A stretch of 5,538 bases of DNA from Nostocaceae cyanobacterium CSSed10_463m (GCA_003556955.1 PWQB01000133.1:1-5538); one strand, 5' to 3'. Positions 1 to 5,538 are shown, counted from the first letter of the stretch. Program-made: numbers and translations. Notes: a model not told the origin generated them from the sequence alone.

Positions 1-52
1 CGCCCCCTCCTGGGTTACTGGAACTAGGGAATGGCTAATACGCTGCGCGTTC

Positions 53-80
53 GTCAAAAGTCAAAAGTCAAAAGTCAAAA
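53..80 (+). repeat. STRR array, four perfect copies of GTCAAAA
   Basis: Four exact head-to-tail copies of the heptamer GTCAAAA are visible. This is a short tandemly repeated repeat (STRR) of the heptanucleotide class known from heterocystous cyanobacteria. The octamer CGCTGCGC lies just upstream at 41-48, separated by four bases, and the same octamer precedes the repeat near 4787. The array lies outside any convincing gene. The first 40 bases of the window show nothing I can assign. Confidence 0.9.
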
Positions 81-116
81 TGTTTGTATTTTGGGACTAA
101 ACTTTTTGAACTGGTA

Positions 117-308
117 TACTCTTATCTTGCACCATTTAAAATCAGCTACAAAACCCGCTCGAAAATCAATTTCCGAGAGCTAATAGCTAAAGTCCATTCA
201 AATGGACCCAAATCTTTCCCCAGTCGTCTTTAGACGACTTTTGCTATCAGACAGGGGTTTGAACCCCCGGCGGGTTATAACGACAGGTGCAAGATGTGAG
301 TAAGAGTA
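117..308. repeat. Inverted pair of diverged hairpin-rich dispersed repeats (near-palindromic element)
   Basis: The outer ends are complementary: 117-124 pairs with 301-308 (8 of 8) and 124-133 pairs with 286-295 (10 of 10), with a few extra bases on the right side. Further in, 152-158 (AACCCGC) pairs with 270-276 (GCGGGTT), and 183-194 pairs with 236-247 at 11 of 12 positions. Each arm also carries two local hairpins with two-base loops: 158-177 (one mismatch) and 192-207 on the left, 222-239 and 254-267 on the right. Matching hairpins sit in the same order but have different stem sequences (GTCCATT/AATGGAC against GTCGTCT/AGACGAC), so pairing is kept while sequence changes. No transposase gene and no clear target-site duplication are present. 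It begins 17 bases past the stop codon of the molybdopterin subunit gene, so it may form the 3' end of that operon's transcript. Resemblance to dispersed Nostoc repeats is from memory and not checked. Confidence 0.8.
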
Positions 309-324
309 ATCATTGTTTTTGGTC

Positions 325-2523
325 TTAAAGCAATTTGTCTGGGGTGATGGGAAGGTCACGAATGCGTTTACCTGTGGCATGATAGACTGCGTTGGCGATC
401 GCAGCTGCTACTCCGACTATGGGTAGTTCTCCCAGGCTTTTGGTTCCCAGGGTGTTGACGTAAGTATCTGTTTCTTCGATAAACTGCACTTCCATTTTGG
501 GGATGTCTGTATGAACGGGAATTAGGTAGTCGGATAGGTTTCTATTCACTATTCTGCCTTGTTCGGCATCCATGACGGTTTTTTCCATTAAGGCCATACC
601 GATTCCCCAGGTAATTCCCCCGATAACTTGACTGCGGGCTGTTTTGCTGTTCAGTATTTTCCCAACGCTATAAACTCCTACACAACGTCTAACTTTAATT
701 TCTCCTAATAATTCATCAACGGCAATTTCTACAAAAATCGCCCCAAAGGAATGTTTAGAATAATTTTTACTTTCGGGATGGGGTGCGGTTTCTTCGGTAA
801 CTTCTAAACTGGCTAAATGATGACGGCGCAAAATTTCGCTGTAACTGTCTCTCTGGCTGGAGTTTTGGGGTGAATATATCTCTCCTGATTCCACGGTAAT
901 CTCTGCGGCTGAATTACCATATATGGGAGAATTTACATCGGCGATCGCCATTTCGATCATTCTTTCTCTGGCGGCGTTGGCGGCTTGATATACAGATGGG
1001 GAAACGCTACCTACTGTCATGGAGTTACCTGTTATGGGGGCGTTGGGTAAGTTGCTATCTCCAAGTTCAAACTTTACCTGCTGACTGGATACACCCAAGG
1101 CTTCAGCCGCTACTTGCGTCATGACTGTATATGTACCAGTACCCAAGTCTTGAGTACCAGTTTTTACTTGCACTTCTCCATTGGCAAAAATTTCCACCTT
1201 CACAGATGCTTTCCCAGAATTGGAGGGAAATGTCGCACTAGCCATTCCCCAACCAATGAGAAAATCACCATCGCGCATGGAACGTGGAATGGGATTGCGT
1301 AGTGACCAACCAAAAAGCTGTGCGCCCTGTTCGTAACATTGTTTCAGGGATTTACTTGACCAAGGTAATCCGGTTTGGGGGTCAATATCAGCATGGTTTT
1401 GTAACCGCAATTCTATAGGATCAATATTCAGGGCGATCGCTAATTCATCCATTGCTGATTCCAAAGCAAACATTCCTGGTGCTTCTCCCGGCGCACGCAT
1501 AAAGGTGGGTGTAATAGTATTCACCCGTCCTAAACGGTACTTAATTTGTAAATGGGGACAAGCATACATCATTGTTGTGGGCGCACCGACTGGTTCCACA
1601 AAGTCGTCAAATAGGGAAGTTAAGGAAGTTCCAATGTGATTAATTAAGGTAAGTTGACCTGATTTGGTTGCGCCCAGGGTAAGATTTTGTAAAGTTTGGG
1701 ATCTGTAGCCGCAAGCGGTGTACATTTGCGATCGCGTTAAGACTACTTTAACTGGTCGCTGGACTTGACGAGCTGCGATCGCTGTCAAAATAGTGTGGGA
1801 TCTCAGCAAGGCTTTACAGCCAAATCCACCCCCTAAATATTGCGAAATCACCCGCACATTTTCCTGGGGAATATCCAATACAGCCGCAATTGATCTTTGA
1901 GTAGCGGAAATTCCTTGAGTAGTTTCATAAAGGGTTAAATTTTCCCCCTCCCACATCGCTAGAGTGGCAGAAGTTTCTAAGGGATTATGATGTTCTGCTG
2001 GGGTGGTGTAAACTTCTTCTACCAATACTTCTGCTTGAGATTTCCCCGTTTCAATATCTCCCCTAGTGATTTTACCGGGCATAATCCCAAAAAAGATAGA
2101 TTCTGGCTCAAACATATCTGCTTGCGCCATTGTAATTGTCGGTGCTGTTTCTTCGTAAGTAACTTTTACCAAAGAGGCCGCATATTCAGCTTGTTCTAAA
2201 GTTTCCGCAATCACAATTCCCAGGTGTTGACCGTTGTAGTAAATATTGTCATCATCCTCGCTGGGGAGATTTTCTTTAGTAGGGAAAAAGGGTATTTTGA
2301 CTAAAGTTGGTGTTTGTTTGTAAGTAATAATATCTAAAACACCAGGGGCGTTTGCTGCGTCACTTATCTCTATTTGAATAACTTTCCCCTGAGAAATTGT
2401 ACTCTGAAAAATTACGCCATAAGCCAGATTCTCGACAAATATATCGGCTGTATATGGTGCTTTTCCCGTAACTTTCAGCCTACCATCAACTCGATCCAGT
2501 GGTTTACCAATAATTTTATTCAT
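325..2523 (-). CDS. Xanthine dehydrogenase/aldehyde oxidoreductase family, molybdopterin-binding catalytic subunit
   Basis: This 732-residue protein is the large catalytic subunit that holds the molybdenum cofactor and hydroxylates the substrate. The N-terminal part (about 1-125) is the aldehyde oxidase/xanthine dehydrogenase a/b hammerhead domain, starting with the typical GKPLDRVDGRLKVTGKAPYT. The rest is the cofactor-binding domain, with GGGFG at 231-235, RAPGE at 343-347 and, near the C-terminus, GTKSLGE with the expected catalytic Glu at 699. After GGGFGCK comes Ala238, where purine-specific xanthine dehydrogenases have a substrate-binding Glu, which argues against xanthine as substrate. 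Length and gene order fit E. coli PaoC/YagR, an aldehyde oxidoreductase subunit. It has no signal peptide. Its ATG overlaps the TGA of the FAD subunit gene (ATGA), and no strong ribosome site precedes it, so translational coupling is likely. Family is certain; the substrate is inferred. Confidence 0.95.
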   Translation of the reverse strand: MNKIIGKPLDRVDGRLKVTGKAPYTADIFVENLAYGVIFQSTISQGKVIQIEISDAANAPGVLDIITYKQTPTLVKIPFFPTKENLPSEDDDNIYYNGQHLGIVIAETLEQAEYAASLVKVTYEETAPTITMAQADMFEPESIFFGIMPGKITRGDIETGKSQAEVLVEEVYTTPAEHHNPLETSATLAMWEGENLTLYETTQGISATQRSIAAVLDIPQENVRVISQYLGGGFGCKALLRSHTILTAIAARQVQRPVKVVLTRSQMYTACGYRSQTLQNLTLGATKSGQLTLINHIGTSLTSLFDDFVEPVGAPTTMMYACPHLQIKYRLGRVNTITPTFMRAPGEAPGMFALESAMDELAIALNIDPIELRLQNHADIDPQTGLPWSSKSLKQCYEQGAQLFGWSLRNPIPRSMRDGDFLIGWGMASATFPSNSGKASVKVEIFANGEVQVKTGTQDLGTGTYTVMTQVAAEALGVSSQQVKFELGDSNLPNAPITGNSMTVGSVSPSVYQAANAARERMIEMAIADVNSPIYGNSAAEITVESGEIYSPQNSSQRDSYSEILRRHHLASLEVTEETAPHPESKNYSKHSFGAIFVEIAVDELLGEIKVRRCVGVYSVGKILNSKTARSQVIGGITWGIGMALMEKTVMDAEQGRIVNRNLSDYLIPVHTDIPKMEVQFIEETDTYVNTLGTKSLGELPIVGVAAAIANAVYHATGKRIRDLPITPDKLL

Positions 2524-3503
2524 GACTCTGCTGCGACAACTGAGAGGGCGCGGACTAAAGACCGTTTGACTAATTCAATTTTGAATTCATTGTGTTGTTG
2601 CGGTTTTGCTTCTTGGATAGTAGCAACAGCCGCATCTGCAAAGGTAGCTGCATTAATTTCTTTTCCTTGAAGTAACTTTTCCGTTTCCCAAGCCCGCCAA
2701 GGTTTAGGCGCGACTCCCCCCAAAGCTATGTGTGCAGATTTAATTATGTTCTCTTCTACCTCTAAAGCCACAGCTACAGAAACCAAAGCAAATTCATAAC
2801 TCGTTCGATCCCTAACTTTCAGATAATGGGATTTTTTGTAATTTGAATAATAGGGAATTTCAATCGCCACAATTAATTCCCCAGGCTGTAAATCAGTTTC
2901 TTGATCTGGTGTTTCACCGGGTAAAAGATAAAAATCATGAATAGAAACTCGCCGTTCTGTTTCTGACCCTTGAATACAAATTACTGCATCTAAAGCTGTT
3001 AAAGCTACTGCTAAATCGGAAGGATGTACAGCAATACAATGTTCACTAGCACCAAAAATTGCGTGCATTCGGTTATAACCTGTAATTGCTGAACAGCCGA
3101 TACCTGGGGTACGTTTATTACAAGGAAAAACTGGATCACGAAAATAGCCACAGCGCACTCGTTGCAATAAATTACCGCCCACAGTTGCCATATTTCGCAG
3201 TTGGGGTGAAGCGCTTTGTTGTAAGGCTTGAGTAATGACTGGATAGTTTTCTTGAATTTTTCTGTGAGAGGCGACATCACTTAGTCGAGAAACTGCACCA
3301 ATCCGCAGATAATTCGCTGCAAACTCAATTTCTGTAAAGGGTAACTTATTAATATCAACTAATTTATCTGCTGCTTGTACGCCATCTTTCATTAATCCTA
3401 ATAAATCTGTACCCCCGGCAATAAATACAGCATTTTCATCTTGATTTAATGCGGCGATCGCATCTATTTTTGAGGTAACTTGAGCATAACTAAATGGCTG
3501 CAT
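2520..3503 (-). CDS. Xanthine dehydrogenase/aldehyde oxidoreductase family, FAD-binding subunit (PaoB/YagS-like)
   Basis: This 327-residue protein is the medium subunit that binds FAD and passes electrons from the Fe-S clusters to the acceptor. AGGTDLL (about 29-35) and TVGGNLL (about 107-113) are the usual FAD-contact segments of the CoxM/PCMH-type fold, and the C-terminal part (about 210-320) fits the CO dehydrogenase flavoprotein C-terminal domain. Between them is an insertion with Cys118, Cys128, Cys137 and Cys156 (contexts RCGYF, PCNKR, GCS, EHC). The same pattern in E. coli PaoB binds an extra [4Fe-4S] cluster, so a third Fe-S centre is expected here. The start overlaps the end of the [2Fe-2S] gene by 14 bp and is supported by AGAGGG at a good distance upstream. 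It ends in an ATGA overlap with the catalytic subunit gene. Confidence 0.95.
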   Translation of the reverse strand: MQPFSYAQVTSKIDAIAALNQDENAVFIAGGTDLLGLMKDGVQAADKLVDINKLPFTEIEFAANYLRIGAVSRLSDVASHRKIQENYPVITQALQQSASPQLRNMATVGGNLLQRVRCGYFRDPVFPCNKRTPGIGCSAITGYNRMHAIFGASEHCIAVHPSDLAVALTALDAVICIQGSETERRVSIHDFYLLPGETPDQETDLQPGELIVAIEIPYYSNYKKSHYLKVRDRTSYEFALVSVAVALEVEENIIKSAHIALGGVAPKPWRAWETEKLLQGKEINAATFADAAVATIQEAKPQQHNEFKIELVKRSLVRALSVVAAES

Positions 3504-3969
3504 CTTCCATACCCTCTAATACATCACTAATCGCCGCTACAATATGAGGATATGCTCCACAACGGCACAAATTACCGCTCATTCTTTCTTTGATTTCTGC
3601 CTCAGATTTTGGTTTTCCCTCTAATATCATCCCTACGGCAGATACAATTTGACCTGATGTACAGTACCCACATTGAAAAGCATCATGGCTGATAAAAGCC
3701 GTTTGCATGGGGTGGAGTTCGCCATCTGTGGTTAATCCTTCAATGGTGGTAATTTCTGCGTCACTATGCATGATTGCTAAGGTCATGCAAGAGTTAATCC
3801 GCCGATTATTCACTAATACCGTACAAGCGCCACATTCGCCGCGATCGCACACTTTTTTAGTCCCCATTAGACCCAGTTTTTCCCGCAGTGCATCAAGTAA
3901 GGTGACGCGAGGTTCTAATTTCAGGGAGTAGGAGACATTATTGATATTTAAGGATATGTCTACTTCCAT
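3490..3969 (-). CDS. Xanthine dehydrogenase/aldehyde oxidoreductase family, [2Fe-2S] subunit
   Basis: This 159-residue small subunit carries two [2Fe-2S] clusters that relay electrons between the Mo site and FAD. The N-terminal plant-type ferredoxin domain has Cys41, Cys46, Cys49 and Cys61 (CDRGECGACT, then a Cys 12 residues on). The C-terminal four-helix domain has Cys100, Cys103, Cys135 and Cys137 (CGYC and CRCG). All eight ligands are present. It is the first gene of the three-gene operon. Unlike E. coli PaoA, it has no twin-arginine signal: the ferredoxin domain starts almost at residue 1, so the enzyme is probably cytoplasmic. The ATG at 3969 fits the family start, but no clear Shine-Dalgarno sequence precedes it. 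The closest families by cysteine spacing are CoxS and YagT; the family call is secure. Confidence 0.95.
   Translation of the reverse strand: MEVDISLNINNVSYSLKLEPRVTLLDALREKLGLMGTKKVCDRGECGACTVLVNNRRINSCMTLAIMHSDAEITTIEGLTTDGELHPMQTAFISHDAFQCGYCTSGQIVSAVGMILEGKPKSEAEIKERMSGNLCRCGAYPHIVAAISDVLEGMEDAAI
3512..3517 (-). promoter_or_regulatory. Ribosome binding site for the FAD subunit gene
   Basis: On the minus strand AGAGGG lies eight bases before the ATG at 3503, inside the end of the upstream [2Fe-2S] gene. A GGAAG directly touching the ATG is too close to act. The site supports the start at 3503 and the 14-bp overlap. Confidence 0.55.
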
Positions 3970-4308
3970 ATTTAAGTTGTTGGCTAATTTTATATTTATT
4001 ATCTCTCTTCATGCCCTAGTGTAAGCTATTTCCAAATCCAGTTAGAGAGGATTTTCGCCATTGGTTCTACAAATACCAGCAAATTTCACAAAACAGGTCA
4101 TACTTAACCCTCTATGGCTTCTATGACTTTTCATAACAATCTTGATTAATTCCCCCCGATTCTTGTTCTTTGTGTCATAGTGGGAGAGTGAGAATTTATT
4201 CGGCGATCAGCTTTTGTTTTTAGTATTGACAGGCTCCTTCCTTTTGGTATTTACAGACTTTTCCCCGAAATCGAAATCTCTACACTCTTACGATTTTGGA
4301 GAAAATCT
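3970..4308. other. Divergent intergenic region between the oxidoreductase operon and the RRM gene
   Basis: This 339-base stretch contains no credible reading frame and must hold the promoters of both flanking transcription units. Towards the operon (minus strand) there is an AT-rich block at 3989-4001 offering two -10-like hexamers, TATAAA (3989-3994) and TAATAA (3996-4001), with no good -35 match. GTCATA occurs at 4097-4102 and again at 4174-4179, with the inverse TATGAC at 4122-4127, which might be an operator but could be chance. I saw no GTA-N8-TAC site of the nitrogen regulator NtcA. The promoter of the RRM gene is listed separately. Confidence 0.5.
4226..4253 (+). promoter_or_regulatory. 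Candidate sigma-70-type promoter of the RRM gene
   Basis: A perfect -35 hexamer TTGACA (4226-4231) is followed after 16 bases by TATTTA (4248-4253) as a -10 element. Transcription would begin near 4260, leaving an untranslated leader of about 50 bases. Genes of this family are known to be cold-regulated in Anabaena, partly through the 5' leader; whether this leader acts that way is not visible from sequence alone. Confidence 0.55.
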
Positions 4309-4614
4309 ATGTCAGTTTACGTAGGCAACTTATCTTACGAAGTTACCCAAGACACTCTAAGTGCTGTGTTTGCAGAATATGGTTCTGTAAAGCGCGTACA
4401 GCTACCTACTAACCGTGAAACAGGACAACTGCGCGGTTTCGGATTTGTAGAAATGGGTACAGATGAAGAAGAAACAGCAGCTATCGAAGCTCTCGATGGT
4501 GCTGAATGGATGGGACGCGACTTGAAAGTAAACAAGGCGAAACCCAGAGAAGATAGAGGTTCCTTTGGTGGTAACCGTGGTGGTGGTGGCGGTAATTTCC
4601 GTAACCGTTACTAA
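4309..4614 (+). CDS. Cyanobacterial glycine-rich RNA-binding protein (single RRM, Rbp family)
   Basis: This 101-residue protein consists of one RNA recognition motif and a short glycine-rich tail. RNP2 is VYVGNL at 3-8 and RNP1 is RGFGFVEM at 42-49, with the aromatic residues that stack on RNA bases (Tyr4, Phe44, Phe46). The RRM ends near residue 77, and the tail (about 84-101) is rich in Gly, Arg and Asn and ends in NRY. This is the architecture of cyanobacterial Rbp proteins such as Anabaena RbpA1, most of which are induced by cold and bind RNA in the cytoplasm. Which rbp paralogue it is cannot be told. GGAG at 4298-4301 lies seven bases before the ATG and fixes the start. It is a single-gene unit with its own promoter and terminator; the rpsU gene that follows rbpA1 in some Anabaena loci is absent. 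Confidence 0.95.
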   Translation: MSVYVGNLSYEVTQDTLSAVFAEYGSVKRVQLPTNRETGQLRGFGFVEMGTDEEETAAIEALDGAEWMGRDLKVNKAKPREDRGSFGGNRGGGGGNFRNRY

Positions 4615-4623
4615 ATCAATCTA

Positions 4624-4648
4624 GATTAGGTCTTTTCACCTCCTAATC
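4624..4648 (+). other. Hairpin between the RRM gene stop codon and its terminator
   Basis: GATTAGG (4624-4630) and CCTAATC (4642-4648) form a perfect 7-bp stem around an 11-base loop. It starts nine bases after the stop codon and abuts the next hairpin directly. It has no T-run of its own, so it is more likely a 3' stabilising structure or an accessory part of the terminator than a separate terminator. Confidence 0.6.
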
Positions 4649-4685
4649 AAAAACCTCAAGCCAAACACGGTTTGAGGTTTTTTAA
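4649..4685. terminator. Intrinsic terminator of the RRM gene, probably bidirectional
   Basis: AAAAACCTCAAGCC (4649-4662) pairs with GGTTTGAGGTTTTT (4669-4682) across a six-base loop, with a single G-T wobble, and runs into a T-tract. The A-run on the 5' side gives a T-run on the minus strand, so the same hairpin can end transcription of the convergent cyclotransferase-like gene, whose stop codon is at 4749. Confidence 0.88.
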
Positions 4686-4748
4686 TTTTGAACAAAGAAA
4701 AAAGTGAAACAACATCAATTCCAGCCCCCAGATTTATCCGTGGGGTAT

Positions 4749-5366
4749 TTAATTTTGAATTTTGAATTTTGAATTTTGAATTTGGAGCGCAGCGACGTGA
4801 CGCTGTTGTAATTTGTACATATGATCGAATAAATGCCAGCAATATTCCTCTGGTAGTCCACAGGTAACAGCACCCCGCAGGACAACATTAAAATACCAGT
4901 CATTGGGCGCAAGTTCTTCTGTGAGCTTGTTAACTACAATATAAGTACGAGCTTCTTTATATACCTGATTTTGGCAATGAATATCTACTGTTTCCCGACG
5001 ATATAAACTTTGCGAAACACCTTCGCGTTTATCTAGATATTCGCTCAATCGCCAGGGTAGCTGATACAGTACACCTTTAACGCTGGCGTTGGGATCTGGT
5101 ATCACATCCAAAACCCCACAGTGGCGAGTGGGAGAATAGGAATAGAACCCTAAGCGATAATCCTTTAAAATTGCCGGGCCGACAATATAAGAATGAGTGT
5201 TTTCACCAAGCGATCGCTTTAAGTCTACCGGACACATACAAGAGCCATAAGCAAAATAGTAAAACGTCGGCTCTTTCTGTTGCTGTTGTTGCAGTTTTAA
5301 CTCTAGTTTGGCAGGATTATGAGATTGTACCCAACTATGGTGTGAGCGATCGCTTTGATGACTCAT
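4749..5366 (-). CDS. Gamma-glutamylcyclotransferase-like protein with repeat-derived C-terminal tail
   Basis: This 205-residue protein belongs to the GGCT/AIG2-like fold, whose members cyclise gamma-glutamyl groups to 5-oxoproline; the true substrate here is unknown. The fold starts at about residue 34 with FYYFAYGSCM (family consensus YGSN; here Cys43 replaces Asn). GVLYQLPWRLSEYLDKREGV (about 98-117) contains the expected general acid/base Glu115 in the D-x-x-E-G motif, and Tyr122 follows. The first 33 residues are polar with a five-Gln run and are probably disordered. The domain appears complete by about residue 190. The last ten residues, IQNSKFKIQN, are translated from an STRR array, and the stop TAA (4749-4751) lies at the repeat edge. 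No strong ribosome site precedes the ATG, so a downstream start is possible. There is no operon partner. Confidence 0.85.
   Translation of the reverse strand: MSHQSDRSHHSWVQSHNPAKLELKLQQQQQKEPTFYYFAYGSCMCPVDLKRSLGENTHSYIVGPAILKDYRLGFYSYSPTRHCGVLDVIPDPNASVKGVLYQLPWRLSEYLDKREGVSQSLYRRETVDIHCQNQVYKEARTYIVVNKLTEELAPNDWYFNVVLRGAVTCGLPEEYCWHLFDHMYKLQQRHVAALQIQNSKFKIQN
4751..4785 (-). repeat. STRR array, ATTCAAA-type heptamer, about five copies
   Basis: On the plus strand four perfect AATTTTG units (4751-4778) are followed by one altered unit (AATTTGG, 4779-4785). Read on the minus strand this is the CAAAATT series. The leader CGCTGCGC lies two bases before it on the minus strand (4787-4794). The array overlaps the 3' end of the cyclotransferase-like gene and is translated there; because seven is not a multiple of three, translation cycles as the heptapeptide IQNSKFK. 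Confidence 0.9.
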
Positions 5367-5387
5367 CTATCTTTGGAAGTATTTATA

Positions 5388-5416
5388 TAAATATTATCTT
5401 ATCATAAATTCCCCAA
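5388..5416 (-). promoter_or_regulatory. Weak candidate promoter of the cyclotransferase-like gene
   Basis: On the minus strand TTGGGG (5411-5416) and TATTTA (5388-5393) are separated by 17 bases, about 20 bases ahead of the ATG. The -35 matches only in TTG and the region is AT-rich, so other choices are possible. Confidence 0.25.
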
Positions 5417-5451
5417 ACATACAACTATATTCCGATAGATGAGGTGTAGTT

Positions 5452-5538
5452 TTATCAGTTATCAGTTATCAGTTATCAGTTATCAGTTATCAGTTATCAG
5501 TTATCAGTTATCAGTTATCAGTTATCAGTTATCAGTTA
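5452..5538. repeat. STRR array, at least twelve copies of ATCAGTT, cut by the window end
   Basis: Twelve perfect copies of ATCAGTT run from 5454 to 5537 and the array continues past the window edge; TT before it matches the repeat phase. No spacer or variant unit is present. It starts about 85 bases upstream of the cyclotransferase-like gene, just beyond its likely promoter. The TCAGTTA heptamer is a familiar STRR type in Nostoc and its relatives. Confidence 0.95.

Noticed and set aside
254..275. tRNA T-arm-like sequence (minus strand GGGGGTTCAAACCCC)
   Set aside because: No acceptor, D or anticodon arms surround it, and the equivalent hairpin in the other arm of the repeat has a completely different sequence.
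198..380. Open reading frame of 60 codons on the minus strand
   Set aside because: It lies across the hairpin repeat and the end of the molybdopterin subunit gene in another frame, and its translation shows no family features.
3011..3280. 89-codon minus-strand frame with hydrophobic stretches
   Set aside because: It is a shadow inside the FAD subunit gene, whose own frame carries all family motifs.
4726..4745. Hairpin CCCCA...TGGGG, considered as an IS200/IS605-type end or a relic of one
   Set aside because: Only a 5-bp stem is clear, there is no tnpA or tnpB fragment, and no partner end was found nearby.
4636..4912. Two overlapping minus-strand frames (4636-4842 and 4715-4912)
   Set aside because: They are the other frames of the tandem repeat and of the cyclotransferase-like gene; one even reads through the terminator.
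5274..5292. Five-glutamine run as a possible repeat expansion
   Set aside because: It is short and built from mixed CAA and CAG codons, and it fits a polar N-terminal linker.
5452..5538. Possible CRISPR array
   Set aside because: The repeats are seven bases, directly joined and without spacers, and no cas gene is present.

Overview
The window looks like chromosomal DNA from a filamentous, probably heterocyst-forming cyanobacterium (Nostoc/Anabaena/Calothrix type). The evidence is nine copies of the HIP1 octamer GCGATCGC in 5.5 kb, three separate arrays of 7-bp short tandemly repeated repeats (STRRs), a dispersed hairpin-rich repeat of the kind common in Nostoc intergenic DNA, and a glycine-rich RRM protein typical of cyanobacteria.

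Layout. Positions 1-324 hold no gene: a (GTCAAAA)4 array at 53-80 and a 192-bp element at 117-308 built from two diverged, mutually inverted copies of a two-hairpin repeat. Positions 325-3969, minus strand, form a tight three-gene operon for a molybdenum hydroxylase of the xanthine dehydrogenase/aldehyde oxidoreductase family. In transcription order these are the [2Fe-2S] subunit, the FAD subunit (with a four-cysteine, probably [4Fe-4S], insertion) and the molybdopterin catalytic subunit. The genes overlap by 14 and 4 bp. Positions 3970-4308 are a divergent promoter region. Positions 4309-4614, plus strand, encode a small RNA-binding RRM protein, followed by two back-to-back hairpins, the second a strong and probably bidirectional terminator. 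Positions 4749-5366, minus strand, encode a gamma-glutamylcyclotransferase-like protein whose stop codon lies at the edge of an ATTCAAA-type STRR that now supplies its last residues. A third array, (ATCAGTT)12, runs off the right end from 5452.

How the parts work together. The three oxidoreductase subunits should assemble into one enzyme that passes electrons from the Mo centre through the Fe-S clusters towards FAD. The order and the FAD-subunit insertion match E. coli PaoABC (YagTSR) better than a purine-specific xanthine dehydrogenase, and the purine-binding Glu after the GGGFG motif is not present. Aldehyde oxidation is therefore my preferred inference; the substrate is not proven. The RRM protein and the cyclotransferase-like protein show no obvious functional link to that operon or to each other.

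I see no defence system, CRISPR array, phage or intact transposon. The least explained material is the repeat DNA: the inverted double-copy element with compensatory hairpin changes, and the shared CGCTGCGC leader in front of two different STRR arrays, one of which has entered a coding region.
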